Source of the DNA: DAOVFN01 sp964607835
GTDB lineage: Archaea; Aenigmatarchaeota; Aenigmatarchaeia; QMZP01
Reading direction: 5' to 3'
Assembly: GCA_964607835.1 (NCBI GenBank)
Contig: CAZSLL010000006.1
Span: 13,064 to 77,063, forward strand
DNA: 64,000 nt
Below, piece after piece: positions 40,089-46,888 of the stretch; position 1 is the first letter of the stretch, and every line of letters starts with the position of its first letter. The notes under the pieces were generated by a model that saw only the letters and a list, made by a program, of their open reading frames with translations, was not told where the DNA came from and made no database searches. Made by a program: the position numbers and the translations under genes.

Positions 40089-40230
40089 GGCAGCTATCTG
40101 GGCTTCCCCCTCGAAAGGAGTACCACCCAGACCGTGGGAGGGCTTGACTTCCGTGTTCGAATTTCCCCACCCCGCGCATCCGCGCGGAAACGGCGTATGG
40201 GAACGGGTAGACACCTCCACTTTGGCCGCC
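40089..40230 (-). rRNA. rrf: 5S rRNA with a 36-nt insertion
   Basis: The 142-nt minus-strand sequence carries archaeal 5S signatures: 5' GGCGGCCA pairing with 3' TAGCTGCC, CCCGTTCCCAT, CGAACACGGAAGTCAAGCC, GGTACTCC and GGGGGAAGCCCAG. Between CCCAT (ending 40197) and TCGAACACGG (starting 40160) there are 36 extra bases (40196-40161) inside loop C. The insertion has a CCGCGC/GCGCGG stem. A TATA element (CTTATAAAACC on the minus strand, about 40253-40263) sits about 27 bases upstream. It stands alone, not linked to 16S or 23S genes. Whether the insertion is spliced out or kept is unknown. Confidence 0.88.
40161..40196 (-). other. 36-nt insertion in 5S rRNA loop C
   Basis: GC-rich extra segment with an internal six-pair stem. 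TTCCCA just before it can also pair with TGGGGAA at its end (one bulge), so it could fold as an extra helix or be an intron. Confidence 0.7.
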
Positions 40231-40302
40231 ATTGTCATTCTAATGTAAAGAGGGTTTTATAAGCTTTGCGCTAACCGGGTGAAAAAAGCGCCCAGGCCGG
40301 GA

Positions 40303-40378
40303 TCTTCAGAACCGTTTTGTATGCGGTAGCGTTCTTTCCGCGAACGCTTTTGGGCGTTTACCGGTCCAAAAGGGTTCA
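40303..40378 (-). other. tRNA-Asp intron 2, T-loop
   Basis: About 76 nt at the same T-loop position as in the two tRNA-Lys genes. GAACC near its start pairs with GGTTC near its end. Confidence 0.75.
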
Positions 40379-40421
40379 TTTGAACCCGGGTCATGGGAGT
40401 GACAGTCCCATATGCTAGGCC

Positions 40422-40458
40422 GATGTGCACCACCTTCCCCTTTTCAGGGAAAGCAGGT
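40422..40458 (-). other. tRNA-Asp intron 1, D-loop
   Basis: About 37 nt between T16 and the GG (18-19) of the D-loop. Stem CTTTCCC/GGGGAAG with loop TGAAAA. Confidence 0.7.
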
Positions 40459-40634
40459 ACTACACTACCTGGGCATTTATATGAAAACCTGACCATGTCA
40501 GGGTCAACGGCTGAATTTATTAGATTCGCTTAGTATTTAAATAGGTTTCATACAGTGAAGCCTTTTTATACCCTTCATGCATATCCTTTCTAGATGGGCC
40601 CGTAGCTCAGTCTGGTTAGAGCACCGGGCTTTTA

Positions 40635-40683
40635 ACCATGTGCGTTAAAAGCGTCGAGGTTCCCGTGGGACCTGTGAGAAGAT
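40635..40683 (+). other. tRNA-Lys(TTT) intron 1, anticodon loop
   Basis: About 49 nt at the canonical 37/38 position; one-base ambiguity at the border. Confidence 0.75.
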
Positions 40684-40700
40684 ACCCGGGTGTCGCCGGT

Positions 40701-41516
40701 TCAAATGCATTCCTGGACGCGTTCCAGGAGGCTTGGGTTTCCGGCCGGGCTCATTACCCTTTCAATAACAGTACTCGAAAAACAAAATCCAATATGATTC
40801 CACAAAAATGACTTTAGTATATTTTTAGGATTGCTGAAACCTATATCTGAACACCATTTTTCGTATCCCTTTGCGCCTGGTATGAAGAGTTGGTGGCTCA
40901 CAAAAGGCTTCTTTGTTTTAGGGTGGATATTCTGCAAGTCAAGATAAACATTCGGATGAAACCTCAATTCTTCCAGCAATTCTTTTGAGTCCAGTAGTAG
41001 ATTCTTGCTCGCTGTAGCAAACTTAATCACAGGGTAATAGTATTTCCTGTTTCCTCTGCTCTTGAAGCAAAATGAGAAATCTGTGTCACCAAGACCTCTC
41101 AAAAAATATGCTTTTTTGCTATATGCAGCATCCTTGATTATGTCAGGTATTCCGATTTCTTTTTTGGGTCCAATTGGCAGACCGCAGATTTTGTGATAAT
41201 AATTAACGAGGCCCTTGGAATATGCCCTCAGATAGCAAACATGTATCGGAGGTCTGAGATAAAATCCGAAATTCAACCCGAATAAGCTGTATTTTAGATT
41301 CCTTACATGGTCTTTAAGATAATGATAATCAGATATCAGATTTCCAGTAACTCCTATTTGATAATCTGTTGCATGAGGCTTTTTATCTATGCCTATGTTT
41401 CCATCGCCTGTCATTATGCCAATGTCTTCAGCAAGGTAATTTGATATTTTATCAGGAAATCTCAGTCCTCTTGACATGTCTTTTTTGCTGGTTTCGATTG
41501 TCGAAAAATCCAACAT
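40701..41516 (-). CDS. LAGLIDADG-type homing endonuclease-like protein
   Basis: A 271-residue protein with two LAGLIDADG-like motifs: YLAEDIGIMTGDGNIG near residues 28-43 and YFLRGLGDTDFSFCF about 100 residues later. This is the layout of single-chain homing endonucleases from archaeal introns and inteins. The first motif keeps an acidic residue (GDG) and the second has GDTD. The frame ends at 40701 inside the T-loop of tRNA-Lys(TTT), so about 17 C-terminal codons are antisense to the tRNA and its intron. Base composition is more AT-rich than the flanks, consistent with transfer. A CATTATATTTAC TATA-like element lies about 25 bases upstream. It could also be a maturase-like relative. Confidence 0.75.
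   Translation of the reverse strand: MLDFSTIETSKKDMSRGLRFPDKISNYLAEDIGIMTGDGNIGIDKKPHATDYQIGVTGNLISDYHYLKDHVRNLKYSLFGLNFGFYLRPPIHVCYLRAYSKGLVNYYHKICGLPIGPKKEIGIPDIIKDAAYSKKAYFLRGLGDTDFSFCFKSRGNRKYYYPVIKFATASKNLLLDSKELLEELRFHPNVYLDLQNIHPKTKKPFVSHQLFIPGAKGYEKWCSDIGFSNPKNILKSFLWNHIGFCFSSTVIERVMSPAGNPSLLERVQECI
40706..40739 (+). other. tRNA-Lys(TTT) intron 2, T-loop
   Basis: About 34 nt with a seven-pair hairpin TCCTGGA/TCCAGGA around CGCGT. Its antisense strand is also part of the coding sequence of the minus-strand LAGLIDADG-type gene. Confidence 0.75.
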
Positions 41517-41630
41517 ATAGAGATTTTCCGATAGTAAATATAATGCTATGGATAGGACCGTTCCGCTATTCCGCTATAATCCGGGCCCATCAAATACTTT
41601 TATTACTTGCTTCGAATCCTCAATGATAGT

Positions 41631-41988
41631 ATGGCTAGCATAAGGCCGGACACGACCATTGGCGAGCTACATGATTTCGTCCGCCACGTCTACGGAAAGC
41701 CGAATGACCTGCATTTCGACATCCATGACATGCTCAATAACGTACAGAGATTCGCAATGAGATGTCTCAAGGGCATCAGGAAGGGTGACAGGGAAAAGAC
41801 AAAGAGGAATATTTCAAAAAGTGATAGATGAAGCGGCAGACCTGTTCTCTCACTATCTCTGCGTCTTCAATTCGCTTGGAGAGAGCATCGCTCATAAGCT
41901 GTCAGTTGTGTTCACCAATGACTGCCACGAATGCGGGAAAGCGCCGTGCGAATGCAATTTCACATCTGTGGTCAATTATGGATCATAA
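41631..41988 (+). pseudogene. MazG-like protein gene with a frameshift
   Basis: The frame from the ATG at 41631 (MASIRPDTTIGELHDFVRHV...DMLNNVQRFAMRCLKGIRKGDREKTKRNISK) hits a stop at 41829-41831. The next frame continues at once with VIDEAADLFSHYLCVFNSLGESIAHKL and a cysteine tail CHECGKAPCEC, ending at 41988. Joined together they resemble the helical MazG-like nucleotide pyrophosphohydrolases with a C-terminal zinc-like tail; this family call is tentative. The break falls at a run of five A (41816-41820); one base fewer would restore a single frame. It is either a sequencing slip or a real frameshift. Confidence 0.5.
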
Positions 41989-42133
41989 TCTATTCCTTTC
42001 TTTAACGGAAAACCAGTTAATTTTATAAACCCCCTCTTCAATTATTGTAGGCTGATGCAACCAAAGCATTGTTTAAACCATAACCAGGATTAGCTGATAA
42101 TCGCTCTGCAGAGGCGTCGAGATGCCCCGGAGC

Positions 42134-42201
42134 GTGTGCCGGTGCGCAGCACCGGAAGGACAGAAGAGTGTGCCGGTGCGCAGCACCGGAAGGAAAGCGA
42201 T
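42134..42201 (+). promoter_or_regulatory. tandem 34-bp hairpin repeats in the TrmB-type gene leader
   Basis: Two 34-bp units, each with the perfect inverted repeat CCGGTGCGCAGCACCGG (42139-42155 and 42173-42189). The second hairpin ends just before the GGAAGGA ribosome-binding site and the ATG at 42202. A TTTTATAAACC TATA-like box near 42020-42030 would give a leader of about 150 nt. The space 41989-42133 holds nothing else I can name. Confidence 0.6.
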
Positions 42202-43056
42202 ATGGAAAAGGCAGAGTCCCTCCTCAGGGAGGCCGGGATGAAGGAGTACGAGGCCAAGGCATTCCTTGCCGTCATACAGTGCGGGGTGTGCAGCGCTGAC
42301 AGGATATCAAAGATATCCCGCATACCCCTGACAAGGGTGTACGAGACCATGCAGTCACTCCAGGGCATGGGCATAGTCACTGTACTCAACACAAGGCCGA
42401 AGAAGTACAGGCTGGTCTCCATGGATTCCCTGTCCAACCTCATAGAACACAAGAAGAGGCTTATGAGGCAGGAGATTGACCGCACCGAAGCCATAGTGAA
42501 GGAAATCAAGAGAGTGGTTCCCAAGGCCAACAGGGGAGAGACAGATGAGATAAAGGAAGGCTTCTGGATAATAAAGGGAAGGGAGCCCTCATCCAGGAAG
42601 ATAATCGATGAGGAGAAGAAGGCTCAGAAGGAGATAATGTTCTTCAGCGATGACTTCAGCTGGTTCCCCAAATTCAGGAAGACCCTGGAGCAGAAGATAG
42701 GCGAGGGCGTCAACGTCAAGGTCCTGGTCAACCTCAACGACAAGACCGCTGACAAAGTCAAGCAAATCCTTGACATCGGGGCGGACGTGAGGGGATGGGA
42801 CGTCCAGGGCCTCAGGGGCAACATAATCGACTCCAAGCTCATCCACCTGGTCTCCCAGCAGCCCAAGCCGGGAGTGAACCCGGATGACCACTACGGCAAG
42901 GAGGGTTCTGACGACATATTCTTCTACGACTGCCTCGCCACCGGCAACCCCATAATCGTGAACATGGTCAAGACCTATTTCGACATCTTCTGGTGGAGGG
43001 GGGAGAGGCCCCGGGCGCTCATAGACAAAAAGCACATGCGGCCCTCTTTCAGATGA
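42202..43056 (+). CDS. TrmB-family transcriptional regulator
   Basis: A 284-residue protein with an N-terminal winged helix (AESLLREAGMKEYEAKAFLAVIQCGVCSADRISKISRIPLTRVYETMQSLQGMGIV), the TrmB DNA-binding signature. It is followed by a coiled segment and a C-terminal effector-like domain (IMFFSDDFSWFPKFRKTLEQKIGEGVNVKVLVN). TrmB proteins sense sugars or other ligands and repress or activate transport genes. A longer frame from a GTG at 42136 would pass through the leader hairpins and is less likely. No transporter genes are adjacent, so its targets lie elsewhere. Confidence 0.85.
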   Translation: MEKAESLLREAGMKEYEAKAFLAVIQCGVCSADRISKISRIPLTRVYETMQSLQGMGIVTVLNTRPKKYRLVSMDSLSNLIEHKKRLMRQEIDRTEAIVKEIKRVVPKANRGETDEIKEGFWIIKGREPSSRKIIDEEKKAQKEIMFFSDDFSWFPKFRKTLEQKIGEGVNVKVLVNLNDKTADKVKQILDIGADVRGWDVQGLRGNIIDSKLIHLVSQQPKPGVNPDDHYGKEGSDDIFFYDCLATGNPIIVNMVKTYFDIFWWRGERPRALIDKKHMRPSFR

Positions 43057-43131
43057 ATTCCTGCCTTTCGAGTGACAAAATACAAAGAGAATGATGTTTT
43101 TTAACCCTGAAACGCGGGTAAAAAAAGCAAA

Positions 43132-43214
43132 ACTTTAAATATACCTCTGACATTAGATATAGGACGCCCTGTGTGTGAAATTATATATATTTGCAGATGT
43201 ATATAATATATTAC
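43132..43214 (+). promoter_or_regulatory. promoter region of the RNA polymerase operon
   Basis: Several TATA-like elements precede rpoH: ACTTTAAATATACC at about 43132-43145, TTATATATATTT near 43180-43191 and GTATATAATATA at 43198-43210. The last is about 40 bases before the GTG start, giving a short leader with an AGAGGTG site. Confidence 0.5.
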
Positions 43215-43245
43215 CCAATGGTGGTCACCGAAAAGGGCGTTAGAG

Positions 43246-43491
43246 GTGGTATCTATTCCAGTAGACATTTCCCTTCATGAGCTTGTCCCCAAGCATGAGA
43301 TTCTGACCAAGCTTGACAAGAAGGAGCTCCTCGAGAAGCTGGGCGTCACAGAGAAGGAGCTTCCCAAGATACTGGTAAGGGACCCTGTCATAGCCAGCAT
43401 GGAGGCGAGGCCAGGGGATGTTGTTAAGATTACCAGAAAGTCGCAGACAGCCGGGTATTCCACCTACTACAGGACAGTCACCGGGAAATGA
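43246..43491 (+). CDS. rpoH: RNA polymerase subunit H
   Basis: The small archaeal subunit (homologue of eukaryotic Rpb5 C-terminal domain). The 81-residue protein matches across its length: DISLHELVPKHEILTKLDKKELLEKLGVTEKELPKILVRDPVIASMEARPGDVVKITRKSQTAG. The start is a GTG with a good AGAGGTG site close upstream. It heads the order rpoH-rpoB''-rpoB'-rpoA'-rpoA'', conserved in euryarchaea. Confidence 0.95.
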   Translation: MVSIPVDISLHELVPKHEILTKLDKKELLEKLGVTEKELPKILVRDPVIASMEARPGDVVKITRKSQTAGYSTYYRTVTGK

Positions 43492-43588
43492 GTCGGTTCC
43501 TGGTAGACGTCAGCGGCCAGGCGGTCCTGGCAGGAAAAAAGCGCATGCCCGGAGGGGCGCAGAGTCGGGAAAGGAGGAGAAAGGCGAC

Positions 43589-45043
43589 ATGTCTTTCATG
43601 CCGGTATTTAAGGTAATAGAGAAGCAGAGGGGCTGGGTCAACTTCCAGATTGAATCTTTCAACCACTTCATAGAGTACGGTATCCAGGGCATAATCGACG
43701 AGGTGGGCACGGTCTCCCTCAATCCTGAGCTCGGGGACCACAAGCTCAAGTTCGGAAAGGTGCACATAGGAAGGCCCTCGGTCAAGGAGGCTGACGGGAG
43801 CACCAGGCAGGTTTTCCCCAACGAGGCCAGGATAAGGAACCTGACCTACGCTGCCCCTGTTTATGTTGACATAACCCCGGTCATAAACGGGGTTCAGGAG
43901 AAGCCGGAAAAGGTGCACATAGGCAACCTTCCCATAATGGTGGGCTCAATGCTGTGCTCAACCCACGGCCTCAACAACAGGGAGCTCGCCAAGAGCGGGG
44001 AGGACGGCAACGACCCCGGAGGATATTTCCTGGTCAACGGCACCGAGAGGGTCCTGGTCCTCATCGAGGAAATCGCCTCCAACAAGCCCATCTTCGAGAA
44101 GGAGGAGGACACCATCTCGGTCAGGATCAACTCAGAGCGCTCGGGCTTCAAGCAGAGGCATGTCGTGGAGAGAAAGCCTGACGGAGAGATAACGGTTTCC
44201 TTCGCCAACATAAGAAAGCTCAACATAATCACCCTGCTCAAGGCCCTTGGCCTGGAGACTGACAAGGAGATATGCGACCAGATATCCCCTGACCCCAGGA
44301 TTCTCAACGAGCTCTACATCAACCTCTACCAGTCATCGAGCACCACGTCTGACGAGGCCATTGACTCCATAGGCAAGAAGATAAGGGTGTCAGAGGACTA
44401 CAGGGTGGAGAGGGTCAACCAGATTCTCGACCGCTACCTGCTCCCGCACGTGGGGCAGGATACCTCCAACAGGACAGAGAAGGCAGACGTCCTTGCCAAG
44501 ATAGTCAACAAGATGATAATGCTCTCCCTGAACATGATTCCGGCAGACGACATAGACCACTACGACAACAAGAGGCTGCTCATGTCAGGCGAGCTCATAG
44601 GCCAGCTCTTCAGGAGCATACTCCTCGGAAGGTGGGGCCTGCTCGCCAAGATGAACTACAACTACCAGAAGCTGGTCAAGAGGGGAAAGACACCCTCCAT
44701 CCAGGGCATAATAGAGGCCAACGCCGTTACCAAGCAGATACTCTCCAGCCTGGCCACAGGCAACTGGATTGGCGGGAGGACAGGCGTGTCCCAGAGGCTG
44801 GACAGGTCGTCATACATCAAGACCGTTTCCCACCTCAGGTCCATAGTTTCACCGCTTACCTCCACTCAGGAGCATTTCAAGGCCAGGCAGATTCACCCCA
44901 CCGAGTGGGGAAGGCTGTGCCCGGCAGAGACCCCTGAGGGCTCCTCAATAGGCCTCAGGAAGCACCTTGCCCTCATGGTGGAGGTCACGCCGGGGCTGAG
45001 CGAGAAGGACAAGGACAGGGTCCTCAAGAGCATAATGGAGTGA
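43589..45043 (+). CDS. rpoB2: RNA polymerase subunit B''
   Basis: The N-terminal half of the split B subunit (beta homologue), 484 residues. Typical features: FNHFIEYGIQGIIDEVG, FPNEARIRNLTYAAPVYVD, VNGTERVLVLIEEIASNKP, and near the end SYIKTVSHLRS...ARQIHPTEWGRLCPAETPEGSSIGLRKHLAL. The split after this region matches that of methanogens and their relatives. The frame is open further upstream, but the ATG at 43589 follows a strong AAAGGAGGAG site. Closely followed by the B' gene. Confidence 0.96.
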   Translation: MSFMPVFKVIEKQRGWVNFQIESFNHFIEYGIQGIIDEVGTVSLNPELGDHKLKFGKVHIGRPSVKEADGSTRQVFPNEARIRNLTYAAPVYVDITPVINGVQEKPEKVHIGNLPIMVGSMLCSTHGLNNRELAKSGEDGNDPGGYFLVNGTERVLVLIEEIASNKPIFEKEEDTISVRINSERSGFKQRHVVERKPDGEITVSFANIRKLNIITLLKALGLETDKEICDQISPDPRILNELYINLYQSSSTTSDEAIDSIGKKIRVSEDYRVERVNQILDRYLLPHVGQDTSNRTEKADVLAKIVNKMIMLSLNMIPADDIDHYDNKRLLMSGELIGQLFRSILLGRWGLLAKMNYNYQKLVKRGKTPSIQGIIEANAVTKQILSSLATGNWIGGRTGVSQRLDRSSYIKTVSHLRSIVSPLTSTQEHFKARQIHPTEWGRLCPAETPEGSSIGLRKHLALMVEVTPGLSEKDKDRVLKSIME

Positions 45044-45048
45044 TTATC

Positions 45049-46887
45049 ATGACAGCGCAGGTTAAGCCAAGGGTTGATAAGGGAATGGAATCCAGGAAGA
45101 AGGTGGACGTCTACTACAACGGCCGCCTGGTGTTCCAGACCACTGACCCCCATAAGCTGGCAGATTCCATCAGGAAGAAGAGGAGGATGAGCCTCATACC
45201 CAGCCAGGTCAACGTGGCCTATCATCCAATATACAAGGAGATAAGGATAAACACAGAGCACGGCCGCGCCAGGCGCCCCCTGGTCATAGTGGAGTCCGGG
45301 ACCCCCAAGCTCACTGACCAGCACATAGAGAAGCTCAAGAAGGGGGAGATTGAGTGGAACTACGTGATACAGCACGGGATAGTGGAGTACCTTGACGCTG
45401 AGGAGGAGGAGAACACCTACATAGCCATAGACAATGACCATGTGACCAAGGACCACACCCACGTGGAGCTCAACCCCATAACCATCCTGGGAACAGCCGC
45501 CTCCCTGATTCCCTACCCCGAGTACAACCGGGGCGACCGAATCAACTACGGCGCCAAGATGGTTGGCCAGGCCATAGGCACGCCCGCGCTTAACTTCATA
45601 CTCAGGACAGACACCAAGAACAACCTCATGTCATACCCCCAGACCCCGCTCGTCAAGACCGAGGTCACCAACATACTGGATGACTACCCCGGGGGCCAGA
45701 ATGTTGTGGTGGCTGTGATGTGTTATGACGGGTTCAACCTCAACGACGCCGTCATTGTCAACCGCTCCTCTGCAGAGAGGGGCCTGTTCAGAAGCTTCTA
45801 CTTCAGGACATATGACACAATAAAGAAGCGGTACTGGGGAGGCCAGGAGGACGAGATAATGATTCCAGAGCCCGGCATAAAAGGCCACAGGGGCGAGGAC
45901 GCCTACATACACCTGGCCGAGGACGGCATAATAAACCCCGAGACCCCGGTGGAGTCAGACACTGTCATGGTGGGCAAGGTCTCCCCGCTCAGGTTCCTCT
46001 CAAGCGAGGAGTTCACCGCGGACATAGAGAACAGGCGCGAGACCTCAGTAACCATAAGGTATGGCGAGGCAGGCATAATAGACGAGGTCTTCCTCTCAGA
46101 GACACTTGACGCTGACCAGCTCATCAAGATAAGGGTGAGGGACATGAGATGCCTGGAGCCCGGGGACAAGCTCGCCTCAAGGCACGGCCAGAAGGGCGTG
46201 ATAAGCCTTCTGGTTCCCCAGGAGGACATGCCCTTCACGGCGAACGGGGTGGTCCCTGACATCATATTCAACCCCCACGCCATCCCCAGCAGGATGACCG
46301 TGGGACAGCTCCTGGAGCTCCTCACCGGCAAGACAGCGGCCTACACCGGCCAGACCATAGACTCGTCCGCCTTCAACCACATAAAGGAGGCTGAGATAAG
46401 GAAGCTCCTGAGGAAGGCGGGCTTCAGGGAGGACGGCAAGCAGACCCTCTACGACGGCAAGACGGGAAGGAAGTTCGAGGTGCTCATATTCACGGGCCTT
46501 TCATATTACCTCAAGCTCGACCACATGGTCAAGGACAAGATACACGCAAGGTCCAGGGGACCTGTTACCCTGCTCACCAAACAGCCAACAGAGGGCAGGG
46601 CAAAGAGGGGCGGGCTGAGGCTGGGAGAGATGGAGCAGCAGTGCCTTGTTGGCCACGGCGCCGCGCTCACCCTCAAGGAGAGGTTTGACTCAGACAAGAC
46701 AAAGATACCCATATGCAGGAAGTGCGGCCTCATGGCCATACACGACACCATCAAGAACAGGAGCTACTGCCCGGTGTGCAAGGACAGCGAGACCGTCTGG
46801 GTGGAGACCTCCTACGCATTCAAGCTCATGCTGGACGAGGTGAAGTCCATGGGAATAATCCCCACCCTGGGGACAGAGGAGATGTGA
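45049..46887 (+). CDS. rpoB1: RNA polymerase subunit B'
   Basis: The C-terminal half of the split B subunit, 612 residues, with much of the active-centre wall and hybrid-binding region. Visible: SLIPYPEYNRGDRINYGAKMVGQAIG, MCYDGFNLNDAVIVNRSS, GDKLASRHGQKGVISLL, DIIFNPHAIPSRMTVGQLLELL, RGPVTLLTKQPTEGRAKRGGLRLGEMEQQC and a zinc site CRKCGLM...CPVCKD near the end. The ATG at 45049 is chosen; a GTG at 45040 is an alternative overlapping the B'' stop. Confidence 0.96.
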   Translation: MTAQVKPRVDKGMESRKKVDVYYNGRLVFQTTDPHKLADSIRKKRRMSLIPSQVNVAYHPIYKEIRINTEHGRARRPLVIVESGTPKLTDQHIEKLKKGEIEWNYVIQHGIVEYLDAEEEENTYIAIDNDHVTKDHTHVELNPITILGTAASLIPYPEYNRGDRINYGAKMVGQAIGTPALNFILRTDTKNNLMSYPQTPLVKTEVTNILDDYPGGQNVVVAVMCYDGFNLNDAVIVNRSSAERGLFRSFYFRTYDTIKKRYWGGQEDEIMIPEPGIKGHRGEDAYIHLAEDGIINPETPVESDTVMVGKVSPLRFLSSEEFTADIENRRETSVTIRYGEAGIIDEVFLSETLDADQLIKIRVRDMRCLEPGDKLASRHGQKGVISLLVPQEDMPFTANGVVPDIIFNPHAIPSRMTVGQLLELLTGKTAAYTGQTIDSSAFNHIKEAEIRKLLRKAGFREDGKQTLYDGKTGRKFEVLIFTGLSYYLKLDHMVKDKIHARSRGPVTLLTKQPTEGRAKRGGLRLGEMEQQCLVGHGAALTLKERFDSDKTKIPICRKCGLMAIHDTIKNRSYCPVCKDSETVWVETSYAFKLMLDEVKSMGIIPTLGTEEM

Positions 46888-46888
46888 C

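Larger units (their letters stand above)
40290..40474 (-). tRNA. tRNA-Asp(GTC) with D-loop and T-loop introns
   Basis: Exons give GCCCAGG/CCTGGGC acceptor, D-arm GTGTAGT-GGCCTAGCAT, anticodon stem TGGGA/TCCCA with loop CTGTCAC (anticodon GTC), and T-stem CCGGG/CCCGG with loop TTCAAAT. The discriminator is G (40289), as usual for Asp. Intron 1 (40458-40422, 37 nt) splits the D-loop before the GG pair; CTTTCCC/GGGGAAG forms its stem. Intron 2 (40378-40303, 76 nt, one-base ambiguity) splits the T-loop at 59/60 and has a GAACC/GGTTC stem joining its ends. The anticodon loop itself is uninterrupted. Confidence 0.85.
40596..40752 (+). tRNA. tRNA-Lys(TTT) with two introns
   Basis: Exons form a 74-nt cloverleaf: acceptor GGGCCCG/CGGGCTC (one G-T pair), D-arm as in tRNA-Lys(CTT), anticodon stem CCGGG/CCCGG with loop CTTTTAA, variable GTGTC, T-stem GCCGG/CCGGC with loop TTCAAAT, discriminator A. 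Intron 1 (about 40635-40683, 49 nt) lies at 37/38. Intron 2 (about 40706-40739, 34 nt, one-base ambiguity) lies in the T-loop and contains a perfect TCCTGGA/TCCAGGA hairpin. A CTTTTTATACC TATA element (40562-40571) lies about 27-30 bases upstream. The LAGLIDADG-type gene overlaps the 3' part on the other strand. Confidence 0.87.

Noticed and set aside
43488..43613. A 41-codon frame overlapping the rpoH stop (ATGA)
   Set aside because: It has no own ribosome-binding site beyond the overlap, is very basic at the end and runs into rpoB'' in another frame. The strong GGAGG site belongs to rpoB''.
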